This document shows positions 33,997 to 45,851 of a stretch of DNA of 64,000 bases, in pieces. Position numbers and translations under genes: made by a program. Within the stretch, counting starts at the first letter, position 1. Each line of letters opens with the position of its first letter. The notes under the pieces were generated by a model that saw only the letters and a list, made by a program, of their open reading frames with translations, was not told where the DNA came from and searched no databases. This stretch comes from Zingiber officinale (Eukaryota; Streptophyta; Magnoliopsida; Zingiberales; Zingiberaceae), in the NCBI RefSeq assembly GCF_018446385.1, contig NC_056002.1, positions 31,854,636 to 31,918,635 of the forward strand, written 5' to 3'.

Positions 33997-36673
33997 TGAA
34001 ACATCCCCATTTTTTTTTTTATTTATTTTATTTTATTGTTATTTTTTTATCCCTCTCATCAACTACTATAGCATGATCATAAGGCAGTACTATCAAAGAA
34101 GTTATCATAACCAATGGGCACGATAGCATCAAACTAGGTTTATCAAGATGAACAAAAACTCCTCAAACATTTCCCACCCGAATGATAAAGAAATGAAAAA
34201 TCTCTCGCAGTAAACCCAGTAGGCTCTGCACTCCCGGACAACGGACAAAACCATGCGTCCATCCCGCCTCCTCGTCTACTCCGTCCGAAGGTCTTCCGGC
34301 ATAACCTGGAAGTCATCCTCACCTGTAATAAAAATGTAGTGAGTCTACGACCCAGCAAGTACAGACCAATATGCATAAGAGGATATCCATAAAGTAGAGG
34401 AGGTAGTAACTAGAAACCAAACGAAAGCATAAGTCAGATATCATATAGTAGAAGAAATACTCATTGCACAAGTCATCCTATATAGCTAATATGGTGAATA
34501 TGTCACATATCCGGTAACCACAATTTGAGCCAGTCAACATTCCCATGATCCTAGAGGCGTCCCTACTAGAGATCATGCATCCAGTCATATAGCCGAAGAT
34601 AACAATAAATTACCAGTCAAGTTTGGATGGGCCCTCCCCGGAGCTCATCCCGGGTCACCCATCCCGTACTGCTACCACATATGCTCATATTCATTCTATT
34701 AGCTATGTAGAAAACCTTAGACAACTACCTTATCATATAACAATTTATCATGCATAACCCTTTCATTCTTACAGTCAACATATCCATTCACAATGCCCGT
34801 TCCATATCCGTATCATATACAACATAGCTATACACAATATAAGCATGCGTATCAAACCAAGAACCATCACAGTTTTTATATTATTATGGTAGAAAGCAGC
34901 CACGATTTTTAAAATGAAACATGAAATCTTACAGGAAATTAAAACACAAAGCTAATAACAGCCAAGAAGTCAATTTGTGTACTTCTACCACCAAATTCCC
35001 ACTAGTATACTACAGCATAATCTTGACCAAAAACCACAACCAAAACACCACTGCTCGGAGAAATCAGAACTCATTAAAATCAATCCCATCAACGCCGAGA
35101 CAATTCCGAAGAGAAAACAAAACTGAACTACAATTTCAAATCATATTTGGAATCCCGGCCACCATAGACTCACCTTCTTGCTTCAAAGCTCACCCACATT
35201 TCCAAACCAATTTCAGAGTCCAGAACACTACAATTGAATTTCCGAACCAAAATCTCAAGAAGGAAGCGAAACAAATAACAAGAGTCAACTTGAGGACATC
35301 GCAAGAGTCAACACACTAGAACTCCACAGAAATCCCAAATCAGAACGCACTCCATCAACCAGCCTCTAAGTCAAGAATATCAACAAACAGGTATCGTGCA
35401 AGACACTTACCACCACAACAGCATAGCGGAACTCGATTCAAACTCGATCACAGTAAATCAAACATTGCAAGATTCATATTAAGAACGTTCCTGTGTTCAT
35501 CAAGCTTCAACAACAACAGAAAACACCAACCAAATATTGAATTCAAAGGAAATCAGGCGATTTCAACAGCACTTTGGAGAAACTTCGATTCATAGCATTA
35601 AATCTCAGAAAGAACCGAGTACAATTTCATTCACAGTCCGGCGAAATCCATAAGATTATCAATAGAATAGACCACCGGAAAATCAAACTCCAACGAGAAC
35701 AGAACGCGGTGACAAAACACAGAAACCTTGCGATTCAAACCAAGAAAACCCCCAATGAAACCTCAACCAAACTAGGCTCTACCGTATGAAATCCTTTCGC
35801 AAAAACATTTCACCGATCTCCATACCTGAGAGAAACGTTCAACCCCTCCTAAGTTCCTACCTCCTTACCTCACAGATCTCGCACATTCATAAGGAAATGA
35901 ACTTGCCTCCCTTTCCTTGGGTCGCCTTCCTCGCCTTTGCGTTGTCCCGTCGCCGATGTGATGGTCGATAGTCTCCTCGCCGTTCCCTTCAAGCTCGCCG
36001 ACGTGAGGAGCTGCTTGGCCGGAGTTGCGATCCTCGGTAGAGAGCTCCGTCGCAGATCCCGTGCGAAGCGTGGAGTCGGCGAATTTGAGGAAGGGGCGTG
36101 AGAAATGGTGCGTGAGAAACACTAAGGTTAGGTTTAAATACCTAGGTCCATTAAATCCCAACTTAGGTAATTGAGCTCAATTAACTCCTAACTTAACTTA
36201 ATTGGGTATTCCTAAATAGGCTTTTCCATACCCAATTATACCCTTTAAAATCTAAAATAATTCCCTAAAAATTCATAAAAATTTCAGTAAACTCCATAAA
36301 TTCATATCAATTTAATTCCTGATAAATCATCCATAAAAACATATCTATTTTTCCTAAAAATAATCTAATTAGATTAGATTTTAATTATTTACACCTTTAT
36401 CCGTATTTTTGGTATTTAATAACCTTATGTATTTATTCTATACTCCTCCAAGCCGTACAAAGGTTACAAGTTATCTCACCAAATCCTCCTTTTATATATA
36501 TATATAACTTTTATGCATATTTAGGTCATGCAATTTATTTAAGTTTGGATATACTGTAACCTATTTTATTAAACATAATTAAAGCTAGCCACTTAACTTA
36601 AACTCCATTCTAGCTATACCCGAACCAATTAAATAATTTCTTTTATTTAAAACAATTAGTGTAGGACATTACA
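33997..36673 (-). repeat. 5' LTR of LARD-like element (2677 bp)
   Basis: It runs from TGAAACATCCCC to GGACATTACA on the + strand and is the near-identical partner of 28337-31013. Read on the minus strand it starts TGTAATGTCC and ends GGGGATGTTTCA. A segment near 34320-34360 reads on the minus strand as gactcactac...ttacaggtgagg. It resembles matching parts of the solo LTRs at 16539 and 38954, which supports a shared Del/Tekay-like family. Confidence 0.93.
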
Positions 36674-36678
36674 GAACT

Positions 36679-37415
36679 ACAAGAACCAATACCATATTTC
36701 TCTAAGGAAACAACAAATCATCATGTTATTATGACATATTTTTGAGAAATAAGAAGAAGAAATGGAGTAAAATAAAATTGGTTTCTCACAATTATTTTTT
36801 TCATTGCTTATTAATCCGAGCTACATAATTAGCTCAAGCTAGAGGTGTATTTGGTTAAAATTGAACCTAATAAAAAAATAATTTATAAAAAAATTATTTG
36901 ATATTTTAATTTATCAGAAAATAATAAATCTTATATCGATATAAAAAATTTGATATACTGAAATTTATGAATGATATATATCAATATATGATATATAAAA
37001 TGTATCAGTCAGTAACTTATTATACATCGAACACACAATTTCATAACATACCGAACACAAGAACCTCTTATACACAACAGGAGTACCTAGTTGAGTTGAT
37101 ATGATGAGGAAAGAAATCAACGACTTAAAGCATATACCATCGTAACAAATCTTGATAAAGGTAATATATATGTATTTAAATATTCAAATCTTTTAATAAA
37201 TTAAATAATTTATTATTATTTATTCATAACAAATTTTTTTATTTTTAGGTGGGAAATCACGAAGATCAAAGAAGGCGGTTGCTGCTGTTCTCTACCCGCG
37301 AGATTGGCATTGTATGGTGTTGCTTTGTGCGAGACGAAAGATAGAGACCAGAAGTAGGAAATTGCAGTCTTTACTTTTGAATATATTCACACTAGCAGTT
37401 TTTGTATGATGGATG

Positions 37416-37449
<34 letters not shown>

Positions 37450-37556
37450 TAACGTTGACAGGTGAGTAAGACTTGACGACTGCTATCAACAATTTTTTAT
37501 TTTTTATTTTTGGCATTGAGACGGATGCGGTGATAAAGGAGAGCACATCTATTATG
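36679..37556. other. Intergenic AT-rich host sequence
   Basis: There is no coding frame here. The sequence is AT-rich with tatata-rich parts around 36900-37010 and a (TTA)n run at 37418-37450. A moderately GC-rich patch at 37250-37330 does not read as a protein. It is what separates the LARD-like element from gypsy B. Confidence 0.6.
37418..37450. repeat. (TTA)n microsatellite
   Basis: About eleven perfect TTA units lie in an AT-rich stretch. Confidence 0.95.
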
Positions 37557-38188
37557 TGTCATTTGACATGATGTCGATTAAAATCAAGACGGTCAATATC
37601 GGGGTTTATCAAAAGAGCCTCGGTCAAAGGTGGTTGTCTGATTATCCCGGTCGGTAAAGAAGTAGTCGAGCGGATCACCCGACCGGTCAGACGAATGGAC
37701 ATCCTAGACCAATTGGAAAAATGAATAAACCCGTAGCCGGTTGTTTTGATCGACAGGAAAACTAGCTGCTTGGAACGCCCGTCCGACGCAATGAATGACA
37801 TTACACAGGAGGGGACGAGAAAACAAAAAAGAACACTCCGTCTATCATTAAATATGAAGAAGCCAAGACAAAGAAGAACACTCCATCTATCATTAATACA
37901 CGAAAGTCAAGACAAAGAAGTATCCCTCTAACAATTAATATCATTAAATAAGGGCAGATGAACGATTACAAAGAAAGGTATAAAAGGATACGTCAGGTAT
38001 GAGGAAAGGCAAGATTTATCTATTTCTTAATTACTCATTCTCTCTTCCTGATTCTAACTTGAGCGTCGGAGGGCCAACGCCAAGAACCCCTCCCCTGGTT
38101 TGGTTTTGTTTTGCAGGATTGAGGTCTTCATCCCGTCAGTAGTCACCCCATCCCTGACTTTCCAGCTTCCCTCATTTGGACAGGATCA
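37557..38188 (+). repeat. 5' LTR of gypsy B (632 bp)
   Basis: It starts TGTCATTTGACATG and ends GGACAGGATCA. A TATAAAAGG box at 37979-37987 lies about 420 bp in. It is shorter than the 905-bp LTR of gypsy A. Around 37800-37930 it contains short repeated units with aagacaaagaag and atcattaa. Confidence 0.85.
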
Positions 38189-38191
38189 TTT

Positions 38192-38208
38192 TGGCGCCAT
38201 CTATGGGA
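38192..38208 (+). other. Primer-binding site of gypsy B
   Basis: TGGCGCCATCTATGGGA begins three bases after the LTR end. The TGGCGCC start is common in Tat and Athila gypsy elements and differs from the Met-tRNA type of the copia elements here. Confidence 0.75.
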
Positions 38209-38260
38209 ACGTAGCATGTATCCGAATAAAAAGATAGAAGACGCTGGATGACTCATAACA

Positions 38261-38953
38261 GTGACGTTGACGCAAGAGGATCTTGATGCACTAATTCAAG
38301 CTTGAGTGACGAAGATATTGGAGCAACGGCAACAGGCGTTGGCCGATCGGCCAAGGCATGAACCTGCTGCCTCTACAGCAAGTCGACAGGCTGAAAGAGG
38401 AGATCGAGCGAATCAACTTTCCGCTCGGGAGTCAAATAGGAGACTGATCGGCTCCTATGGGGGCTCCTGTAATACGGCAGTCCCTTTCGACCGAGCGCTA
38501 TCGTGGGCTCCCCCAGAAGAAAGGGGTCGAGCGGATAGAGACCGGGGATCTTCCTTGGATGAGGCGCTCATACGGAATGCACGAAAGGGAAAAGCACCGA
38601 GGGAAGACAACTCGCCCGAGCGGGTCTATCAACAATTTTCAGAGGAGATCCTAAATGATCCTCTGCCAAAGCATTACACCCCGTTGACGATCGGGGAGTA
38701 CAATGGAGCGACCGATCCCGACGACCATTTATCCAAGTTTGACAACGCGACCACCCTTCACCAGTACATAGACGGGGTGAAATGCCGAGTCTTTCTTACC
38801 ACTCTATTTGGATTGGCGCAACGATGGCTCAAACAGTTGCCGAACAGCTCGATCCACAACTTCAAGGACTTCCGAGTGGTATTCCTACATCACTTCGCTA
38901 GTAGCCGCCGCCACTAGAAGACGAGCATGAATATATTCTCGTTGAAGCAAGGG
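38261..38953 (+). pseudogene. Gypsy B gag, first part
   Basis: The frame through 38261 reads VTLTQEDLDALIQA, a TGA, then an open stretch of 203 codons from 38306 that includes EEILNDPLPKHYTPLTIGEYNG, DPDDHLSKF and RWLKQLPNSSIHNFKDFR. It ends in a TAG after ASSRRH at 38917. Reading continues past this stop to KQG at 38953, where the solo LTR enters. Gag forms the particle that carries element RNA. The two stops make it inactive. Confidence 0.9.
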
Positions 38954-41900
38954 TGTAAAATACGACAACAAATAATAATTAAATAATAAGGTTTAATAGA
39001 CGAAAAACTTAATAGAATTTATAGGAATTTTTAGAAATTTTTTGGGATTTAATCGGAGCTCATATGACGTATTTAAAGGGGATACATTTACGGGCTTGAG
39101 AAAAAGCCTGTTTAACATACCCGAATGTGGGAGTTGATTGAGGAATTGATCTAGGGTTTAATTTACAACCCCCTAAGTTATAAAAGGGAATAACCCGTGC
39201 CCTAGCTTTCCCTCGCCGATCTCCCCTTCCCGAGCCCTCATCCTTGCGACACCGCCGAACCTCTCCTCTTCCTCCCGATCCCTCACATCTCGACGCCGCC
39301 CCGCCTCCATCGCCGGCTCTCCTCCTCACGCGCAAGCACCAAGATGCCGCCCCTTCCTGATCTTCGCGACGCTGAGTTCTCCACCTGATCCACTGCCGCT
39401 GGCTGACCATTGGCGCTACCCTCTCCTCTTTGCACCGCTGTTGACCACCACCGCCCCACAACCAGTCGCCGTTGCTAGATGCCGACGACCACCCTCTCCC
39501 TCTCGCGAGTTTTCTTCCTCACTGAGCCGAGGTTGGATGGTGCAATGGGTTGGTCTCTTCCCGATGTCTCTCGACGATCTCTTGCTCTTTGTCAATGGCT
39601 TCGTTGACATCCCAATTCTCACCAATAGCTACTAGTTCTTGGGTCTCCCTGCCGTTTGGGACGTTGGCACTAACAAGAACGCTGCCCATTGGGGTCGCTT
39701 CTTCCAAGATGTGTTTAAGAGGATAAGTGGCTCCAGTCATTATGAAGAATCGCTAAACAAACTTGACAAAGCTTTGAGGGATATTGAATCCAATCCATCT
39801 TTCCCACAGGCAATCATGGAGATGTGATGATTGCTAGTTATGGTAGCATTCAAGTATTGTTAGCAGAAGACCCACAGCTCCGATCACACTCTTCTATTAG
39901 TGAAACTTTTCCGGCTATGATCTACTGATGATCACCTTAGACTTGGATAAGTTTTGGAGGTATTTTCTGTACAAACTAACTTTGACTTAGTTGTGGAATG
40001 CTTAATGTTGTTGGATTTAATCTAGTGATGGAAGAGGTTAAATTTGTTAGGGAGATGGAGATTTGATTTTAGTTTCCTGTGGCATTTAGGCTGATTAGAT
40101 GATTTAGATGATTTCATGGTCATTATTAGGATCATCAAATTAAGATGGGTTGGTGGATATGGATTTTTCTTTTGTCAGATTTTGTTGGATGCATGTTGAT
40201 GTTAGGATCATTGATTTGTTGTGGATGAATTAAGTATGTATTGATCTTAGTGGATTGTCTATGGTTAAGGAAACTAACCTAATTGACTTAAGTTATATGT
40301 AGTTAGGGTTAATGATCATATTGAGTAGGGTTTTCCCTAATTAGTTTGGGAATTTTATTTAGCTATTTAATTCATATGAATTTAGCTAAATAAAATATGT
40401 ATATATTATTGATTTATGCAGGACGCTGATTCGAGATGAGCATATTGATGCAGGGCTTTTGATTCGATCTTCTTGCTAAGGTGGGTACTTCTTGTTTTGT
40501 TTCTTTTAGTACTTTGACCTTGGTGCATGAACTATTTTGGATAAGAAATTATTTTTACCTTGACTCCACTCTTATTTTCCTACGCTTGATACTTCCACGC
40601 GATCTTTGAGAAATTCGTTTTCATATCTATATAGTCTCTTGTTATTGTCCATGATCGGTAGCAGATACTAGATACCATGTTTGTATGCTTTGACTATTGT
40701 TTATTATGTACTATATTGAGCATGCTGGCTTCATGTAGCATACCTAATTTTTATTTATATTTGTATGATGATTATTGCATTTGGCGCATCATGTCATGGC
40801 ATGTATGTCAATGACCAATTCTCCCTTGCGGTCGAGAGAGTCGTTGACCAGGGCCGCATCCTCGGCCACTCGAGAGGGTGGTAGCTGGAGTTGATGCCGC
40901 TTGTATTGTCGTGCCGCACTCGGCCACTCATGGGTAGTGGTAGCTGGAGTTACGAGCAGCGGGGACCCCCGTGGCAGATTTAACTAGTTAGCTACTATGC
41001 AACTGTCCCCTCGGCCACTCGTGAGAGTGGTAGCTGAAGTGGTGTACAGTCTGTCACTGATCCGACCTCTCGACTATACAGGGGTCATAGTGCAGAGGGG
41101 TGGGCGGGAGTGACCATCCGTGCATACACTGTTATTATATTTGCTTTGGCTGCTGCTGTTTATATATGTTGTTATTGCTTACTTACTGCTGTTGTCCACA
41201 TATGCTGATATGCTTACTTATGTTGAGATATATTCTCATTGTAGATGTTTAGTGATTGGAAATTTGTATATACATTGCTTATTACCTCTGTAGTTATGAG
41301 CAGTACTGTAGCAGATTAGTACCATTTCTAACCTTCTATACCTAGCCTAGGATATGATTTCAGGTATGAGCATTTATTATGGTTCTATTTTAGTATCTGT
41401 TATTTCTTTTATGAGACTGTATACTCTTGGCTCACTTTCTATTTATATATTATGTTCATGCACTATCTTTTCTTTACCCGCTGAGTTCCAATACTCACCA
41501 CCTCGTAAATTAGTTTTTTCTTTCGCCAGGTAGCAAGTAAATGAATTATGGATGCTTGGAGAGTCCCGGCTGCCAGTCCCACGTCACACTCGAGGACAGT
41601 TACTTTTCGATTTTATTTCTATTTGATAGTATAGTGATTTTGCACATCTTGTTTTTTCAATAAGTCGATGTGGATTTTGGAGTCTAGTGTGGTGGTCGCA
41701 AGCATTTTTGGTTAGTGACTTTGTTGGTCTTACGTTCGTATTATTTTGTGTTTTCCGCTGCGTTTACTTACAACCATGTGGGATGTTATTATACCGCGTG
41801 GTTGTGTGTTTATTTTGTTCCAGCCGAGTGGACGGATGATATAAACTACGTGTTATGTTGTTTCTATTTTGTTTATGTTCCAGTTGTGTGGGCTGATGAA

Positions 41901-42006
41901 TATACTATATGTTGTGCGTATATGCATATATGTTTCATATTGTCACCGGTACAGGGGAGATGTTACCGGATTTTTGTCTGGCAGGGACTCCTCTGGGGGC
42001 GTGACA
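38954..42006 (+). mobile_element. Solo LTR, Del/Tekay-like family (3053 bp)
   Basis: It starts TGTAAAATACGAC, ends GGGGGCGTGACA and is flanked by aaggg (38949-38953 and 42007-42011). A ttataaaagg box lies near 39177. A GC-rich zone (39190-39560) holds overlapping frames that look like chance. The layout follows the solo LTR at 16539-19354. It interrupts gypsy B gag, whose reading resumes exactly after the second TSD copy. Confidence 0.9.
40850..41045 (+). repeat. Short repeats inside the solo LTR
   Basis: The pattern ctcggccactcg...ggtggtagctgga recurs near 40852, 40918 and 41011 with variation. The region corresponds in position to the repeats at 18240-18405. Confidence 0.75.
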
Positions 42007-42085
42007 AAGGGACCCGAGAGGCCCTGAGGGTCTATATCCAACGTTTCAATCAGGTAGAGATGAACATTCCGACAGTCTCCTCAAG
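42007..42085 (+). pseudogene. Gypsy B gag, fragment after the solo LTR
   Basis: The frame reads TREALRVYIQRFNQVEMNIP and then a serine-rich end near 42085. This matches the homologous part of gypsy A gag (RAYIQRFNHVAMDIP near 21290). After about 42085 the match stops. Only some 26 codons remain. Confidence 0.85.
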
Positions 42086-42299
42086 CTTATGGGCATGTGG
42101 GAAAGATTGACCTTAGGTATGTAATTAATCAAATAGACTACTGCAGCAAAGACATAAGGCCAGAAAGTGAGTGGAATAGAAGAGATGTAAATTGCGAGCG
42201 TTAGGCAGAGTAATTGGAGGTGGTAAGTTTCAATGGTGTTTGAGCATTCACGTTGAGAACCACAAGGGTAGAATGTGAATCAGGAGTATTTGTGAGAGA
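42086..42299 (-). pseudogene. Copia D gag start joined to integrase fragment
   Basis: Read downward from 42299, one frame gives TLVVLNVNAQTPLKLTTSNY, a stop, then SQFTSLLF, which matches the start of a common plant copia gag. From about 42179 another frame gives IPLTFWPYVFAAVVYLINY, a copia integrase core segment. Protease and the first half of integrase are missing between them, so an internal deletion joined the two. The joint is around 42178-42182. Confidence 0.75.
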
Positions 42300-42322
42300 T
42301 AGCACTACAAAAAAATGACTTT

Positions 42323-42560
42323 TCGCAGTGTGCAAATTCACTTTCCGCAGCGCGCATTGCGCGCTACACAATTAAAATCTATAGAAAGTCCTAAATTATT
42401 GGCAGCGTGCTTTGTATGCCACAAAAAATATTATCTGTAGCGCGCAATGCATGCCGCGAAAAATAATATTCGTAGCGTGTGTTGCACGCTGTGAATAATA
42501 TTTTCCACGGCGTACATTGTGCGCTACAAAAAATATACTATGGATAATAATCCGCAGCAT
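42323..42560 (+). repeat. Left subterminal repeats of CACTA element
   Basis: Short units with the pattern gcagcgtgca...gcgctacaaaaaata recur about every 50 bp in direct and inverted form. Such zones are transposase-binding sites in En/Spm-type elements. The right-hand counterpart is at 45485-45725. Confidence 0.75.
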
Positions 42561-45484
42561 GCAAACGTACTTTGTTGATGATCTTATTTATATTAAAAAA
42601 AAATTCATTGAAGAAAACAATAAGCCACAATTTTACAACAAATTCAGTGCAAATCAAATCCACACATAATTAATAAAAGTCATAGTTTTTCATTATACCA
42701 AAATAAGGTTTGAGAATCCAAAACAAGATACAAAATCTCAAACAAACTAGCTATTACATAATCATGTTAAATTATGAGTTTTTCATTAAATTCTGCTATT
42801 ACAAACTAGCTATTAATAAAAGCTATAATTTGTAAGAACATATTTGAAGAGAAAAACATTATCTTGTTAAATTATGAGAAAATATAGTGAAATTTAATTG
42901 TACTTGTCCACTATAGTTTTCCCTTGTTCAAACTTCTTCAACAATTCAAATGCTTGATCTAGTCTTCCTAAATAGAAGTTAGCCTTTGCCTTCAGGAGCT
43001 AATGCCAGCGATATAGAGGAAAAAATTAAAGATTTTCAGAGTTATCTTCTTTGTTTGACTGTACATTGGCTCCATAAGATAAAGTGTTAACTTCAACATG
43101 CCCTATAGTCTACTCACAGAATTTGATTACTTCTTCATACATTTGAAAATGTAAAATTGAAGAACAACATTCAGGATACTAAAATTGATCTTCAAATCAT
43201 GTATCTAAGATAATATGAATCCTTTTGCTACTTTCCAATATATATTCGAACAGAAGAGAAGAATGGTGATTATGGTACTAAGGATGCTATTCAAACCATA
43301 GACAATTAAATTTAAAATTACAAACCATGAGAAGAGCCTCAACTTTCATTTCCATCAATTTTTTTGAATGTGCACTTGTTATTAAGGACTCAGACATCAG
43401 TTGTAAGGTTTTTGTCAGTCCATCAAATGTCCTTTTGAATAAAAGCTCCTCGGCCTAGCTCATGTGATCAACCACTTGCTATGACACCAAAGAAGTATTC
43501 TAGTCTACCAATTTGTGAAGGCAAAGGTAATCGAACAAAAAACACACACAATTATCATAACTAAAGCAAACAATAATCCAACATAAAAATTTTATTTGTT
43601 GAGGATTAGCACATATAGCAACAGTCTAGCAATGTTAATCATCAATTAGTTGTGAGAACCAAACCATAAAAAATCAGCAGGTAACTCTTTCTTCCAAATA
43701 GGTTACTTTATAGTTAATTATTATGGTTCATATGTGGCTGGAATGAACCAGCAGCAAAGCATAAATACACATTTGTTCCTTTTTCAAATTACTCAAACCA
43801 TTCTTATGTATATCTTAGACACTCAGTGGATTCTTCTTATACTTGGACCCTTCAATCAGGTAAAAATATAATTTGCAAGAGAAACTAAGTATGACGATTA
43901 TAAGAATGGTGACCCACTGGGTTAGATGCATAAGAGGCCAGAAACACAAGTTTTTCTCCTTGCACCTTTCTCATAATCACAACTATTATTAATTTATGGT
44001 CAACAAAAAGGATTTTGAGCCAAAAATATAGAAAATACATAAGCATAATGAATCACACTATCTTTATAATTATAATATCAAAACAAAAAAAACACACCTT
44101 TCCTCTTCCTAAAAATGCACAGGATCAAGAAATTATGAAGAACCAAGAAACATGGAAAATAGCTGAAGTTTACACAGGGTGATGCACATATACAATTCTT
44201 CATAGTTGTGTAGAAGAAATGACATCAAAAGATAAAACAAAACTTTTTTTTTTAGTTTAGAAAACATAAAGATGTCAGAGCCCTATTTCAAACTCTCATA
44301 TATGATAATTACCTTTAAATGGGAAATTACATTATGTACATGAAAACCAGAGTTCATGAATTCCTTATGCTTAACCAATGTCAATTGTAATACCAATTCA
44401 TATTAGTCTTTCAAGTGATGCTTCATTGAGTTCAACTGTAGAAGACTATTGGCTAGTAATATATCACCAAGCAATTAGTTATAGAGAAGAGTCTACTTGG
44501 ACAAGCTCTAGATCATTTTGAATGCACCATGAGATCCACATGCTGTCATATAACTTAAAATTTTGCAAGTATTGATATTAGGAACAAAACCATCATAGGA
44601 AGTAAGAATCAAGATGCATGAAAACAACTCTGTATCCTCAGTAGGGACCGATGAATGTTAATGAAAATCTAGCAAAAATACTACAAAAAACACTATTTCA
44701 AAATACCAAAATTATTTCAAAATAGCCTAAATTTGAAACCACTAAGAATGATTTCTATAACAACATTGTGCATAACCATGAAAAAGCTATTTGCAATCTC
44801 CGGACCCTGTGCAACTCACCCCATCACCACTTGCCCTCTTAGCCGTCGTGATTTACCTCCCTCGTGATGGCCTGGGGTCTGGTGCGATGGGGGTGAGTGA
44901 TATCGCCTTTTGCCACATGAAAAAGCCATATGCAAGATACAATTTCTATCTATGATCTCTCAAATTTCTTTACAAGCAGATAATGTTCTCTACAGATAAT
45001 ATTAAGTCCTAAAAGAGGATAAATGCTTAAACCTATTCCCCATCGTTATCACAATTTAGGCTCGACCAATAAAGAAGAATAAAAAAAAAGAAATTAAGAG
45101 GGAATCAAAGAGAAGGAGACTAATGCAAGAATAATTGCATCGAACACAAAACCATAGACTAATACCATTAATGAAGGCACATAGCGGGTGAGGAGGAGGC
45201 AATGAAGAAATACTAACAGAGAGGCGGCCCCAGTGAGGATGAGGCAAGGAAGATGGCTGAAAGTCAAGGCGGCGAGGAGGAGGCGGTGAAGATGATCGAA
45301 AGTTGAGGCCAAAATTAGAGACGGCGATGAGGGAGATGACGAAGAGGGCGGCGAGTCGAGGCGTGCACGAGGGTTCGCAGAAAAAAATAAGGTAGAAAAA
45401 ACATAAAGAGGTAAAAAAAAACTAAGGCGGAAAAAACAGGCGGGAAAAAAAAGTAGAAAAAAATCAAACGTCTCTTGTAAATCC
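42561..45484. other. CACTA interior without recognisable gene
   Basis: About 2.9 kb of AT-rich sequence contains only short frames. A minus-strand frame at 45522-45094 (Phe/Leu/Ser-rich) and smaller ones lack any family resemblance. Two copies of a catgaaaaagc...tttgcaa/atgcaag motif lie near 44778 and 44918. Captured host DNA is possible, but no exon can be named. Confidence 0.6.
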
Positions 45485-45725
45485 ATTTGTAGCGTACCGT
45501 GTGCGTTGTTGATAATAATCATTATTATTAATTATTTATAGCGAGCATTAATATACATGTCTTTAATAATAATATTAACGACATGCTTTTAATATGCGTT
45601 GTTAATGTCTCTCTTTTTTTTCTCCAAATTTATACTATTAACAGTGTACGTCAACATGCATGTCGTTATTAATATTATTAATGACGTGCTTTCAATGTGC
45701 GCTATTAATAACATGTTGCGAAAAA
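45485..45725 (-). repeat. Right subterminal repeats of CACTA element
   Basis: Units with gtagcg, gtgcgttgttaat and gacatgctttt/aatatgcg recur in both orientations up to the degenerate right terminus at 45742. They mirror the left subterminal zone. Confidence 0.65.
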
Positions 45726-45839
45726 CCATTTTTGTTATAGCGTAGCCGGCGAGTGATGTTGTCGACAACAACCATTCTAGAAGGTGGCCGGTGGGTATTG
45801 TGGAGAAAAGAAAAAAAAAAGATTGTTGTTAAGCTTAGT

Positions 45840-45851
45840 GCTCTGATACCA
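45840..45851 (-). other. Primer-binding site of copia D
   Basis: gctctgatacca reads TGGTATCAGAGC on the minus strand and directly abuts the LTR at 45852. It matches initiator-Met tRNA. Confidence 0.9.

Larger units (their letters stand above)
28337..36673 (-). mobile_element. Young non-autonomous LTR element (LARD-like), Del/Tekay type
   Basis: Two LTRs of exactly 2677 bp each (28337-31013 and 33997-36673) surround a 2983-bp interior. The TSD gaact is intact on both sides (28332-28336 and 36674-36678). On the minus strand a Met-tRNA primer-binding site follows the 5' LTR and a TTTAAGGGGGAGGAAT polypurine tract precedes the 3' LTR. The purine tract sits next to a tttcgaggacgaaat motif that commonly closes Del/Tekay polyproteins. 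By eye only about 18 differences separate the LTRs, so insertion was recent. The interior shows no gag or pol, so movement must have used proteins from a related element. Confidence 0.9.
37557..42085 (+). mobile_element. Ty3/gypsy element B (Tat lineage), 5' end only
   Basis: The LTR (37557-38188), primer-binding site (38192-38208) and the first part of gag (38261-38953, 42007-42085) are present on the + strand, with a later solo LTR in gag. At about 42085 the homology to gypsy A gag ends abruptly and minus-strand copia sequence begins, so the rest of the element has been lost. It is a close relative of gypsy A, sharing LTR ends and gag. Confidence 0.88.
42303..45742. mobile_element. Non-autonomous CACTA (En/Spm-like) DNA transposon, 3.4 kb
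   Basis: The left end is CACTACAAAAAAATGACTTT. The right end, cgaaaaaccatttttgttatagcg, is an imperfect inverted copy. A 3-bp TSD (tag at 42300-42302 and 45743-45745) is present, as expected for CACTA transposons. Both subterminal zones contain many gcgcgc/gcgtgc-rich short repeats. No transposase reading frame is visible inside, so it would depend on a relative. The degraded right end suggests it is old. It inserted into the leader region of copia D. Confidence 0.85.

Noticed and set aside
39060..39827. Overlapping frames in a GC-rich zone
   Set aside because: They occupy the matching GC-rich part of the 38954-42006 solo LTR and lack any family resemblance.
41715..42110. 131-codon frame ending in gypsy gag
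   Set aside because: The first 97 codons are solo-LTR sequence and the last part is gypsy B gag joined by the insertion, so the frame is an accident of the junction.
45094..45522. 142-codon minus-strand frame in the CACTA element
   Set aside because: It is a Phe/Leu/Ser-rich translation of purine-rich sequence, without resemblance to transposase. It partly overlaps subterminal repeats.
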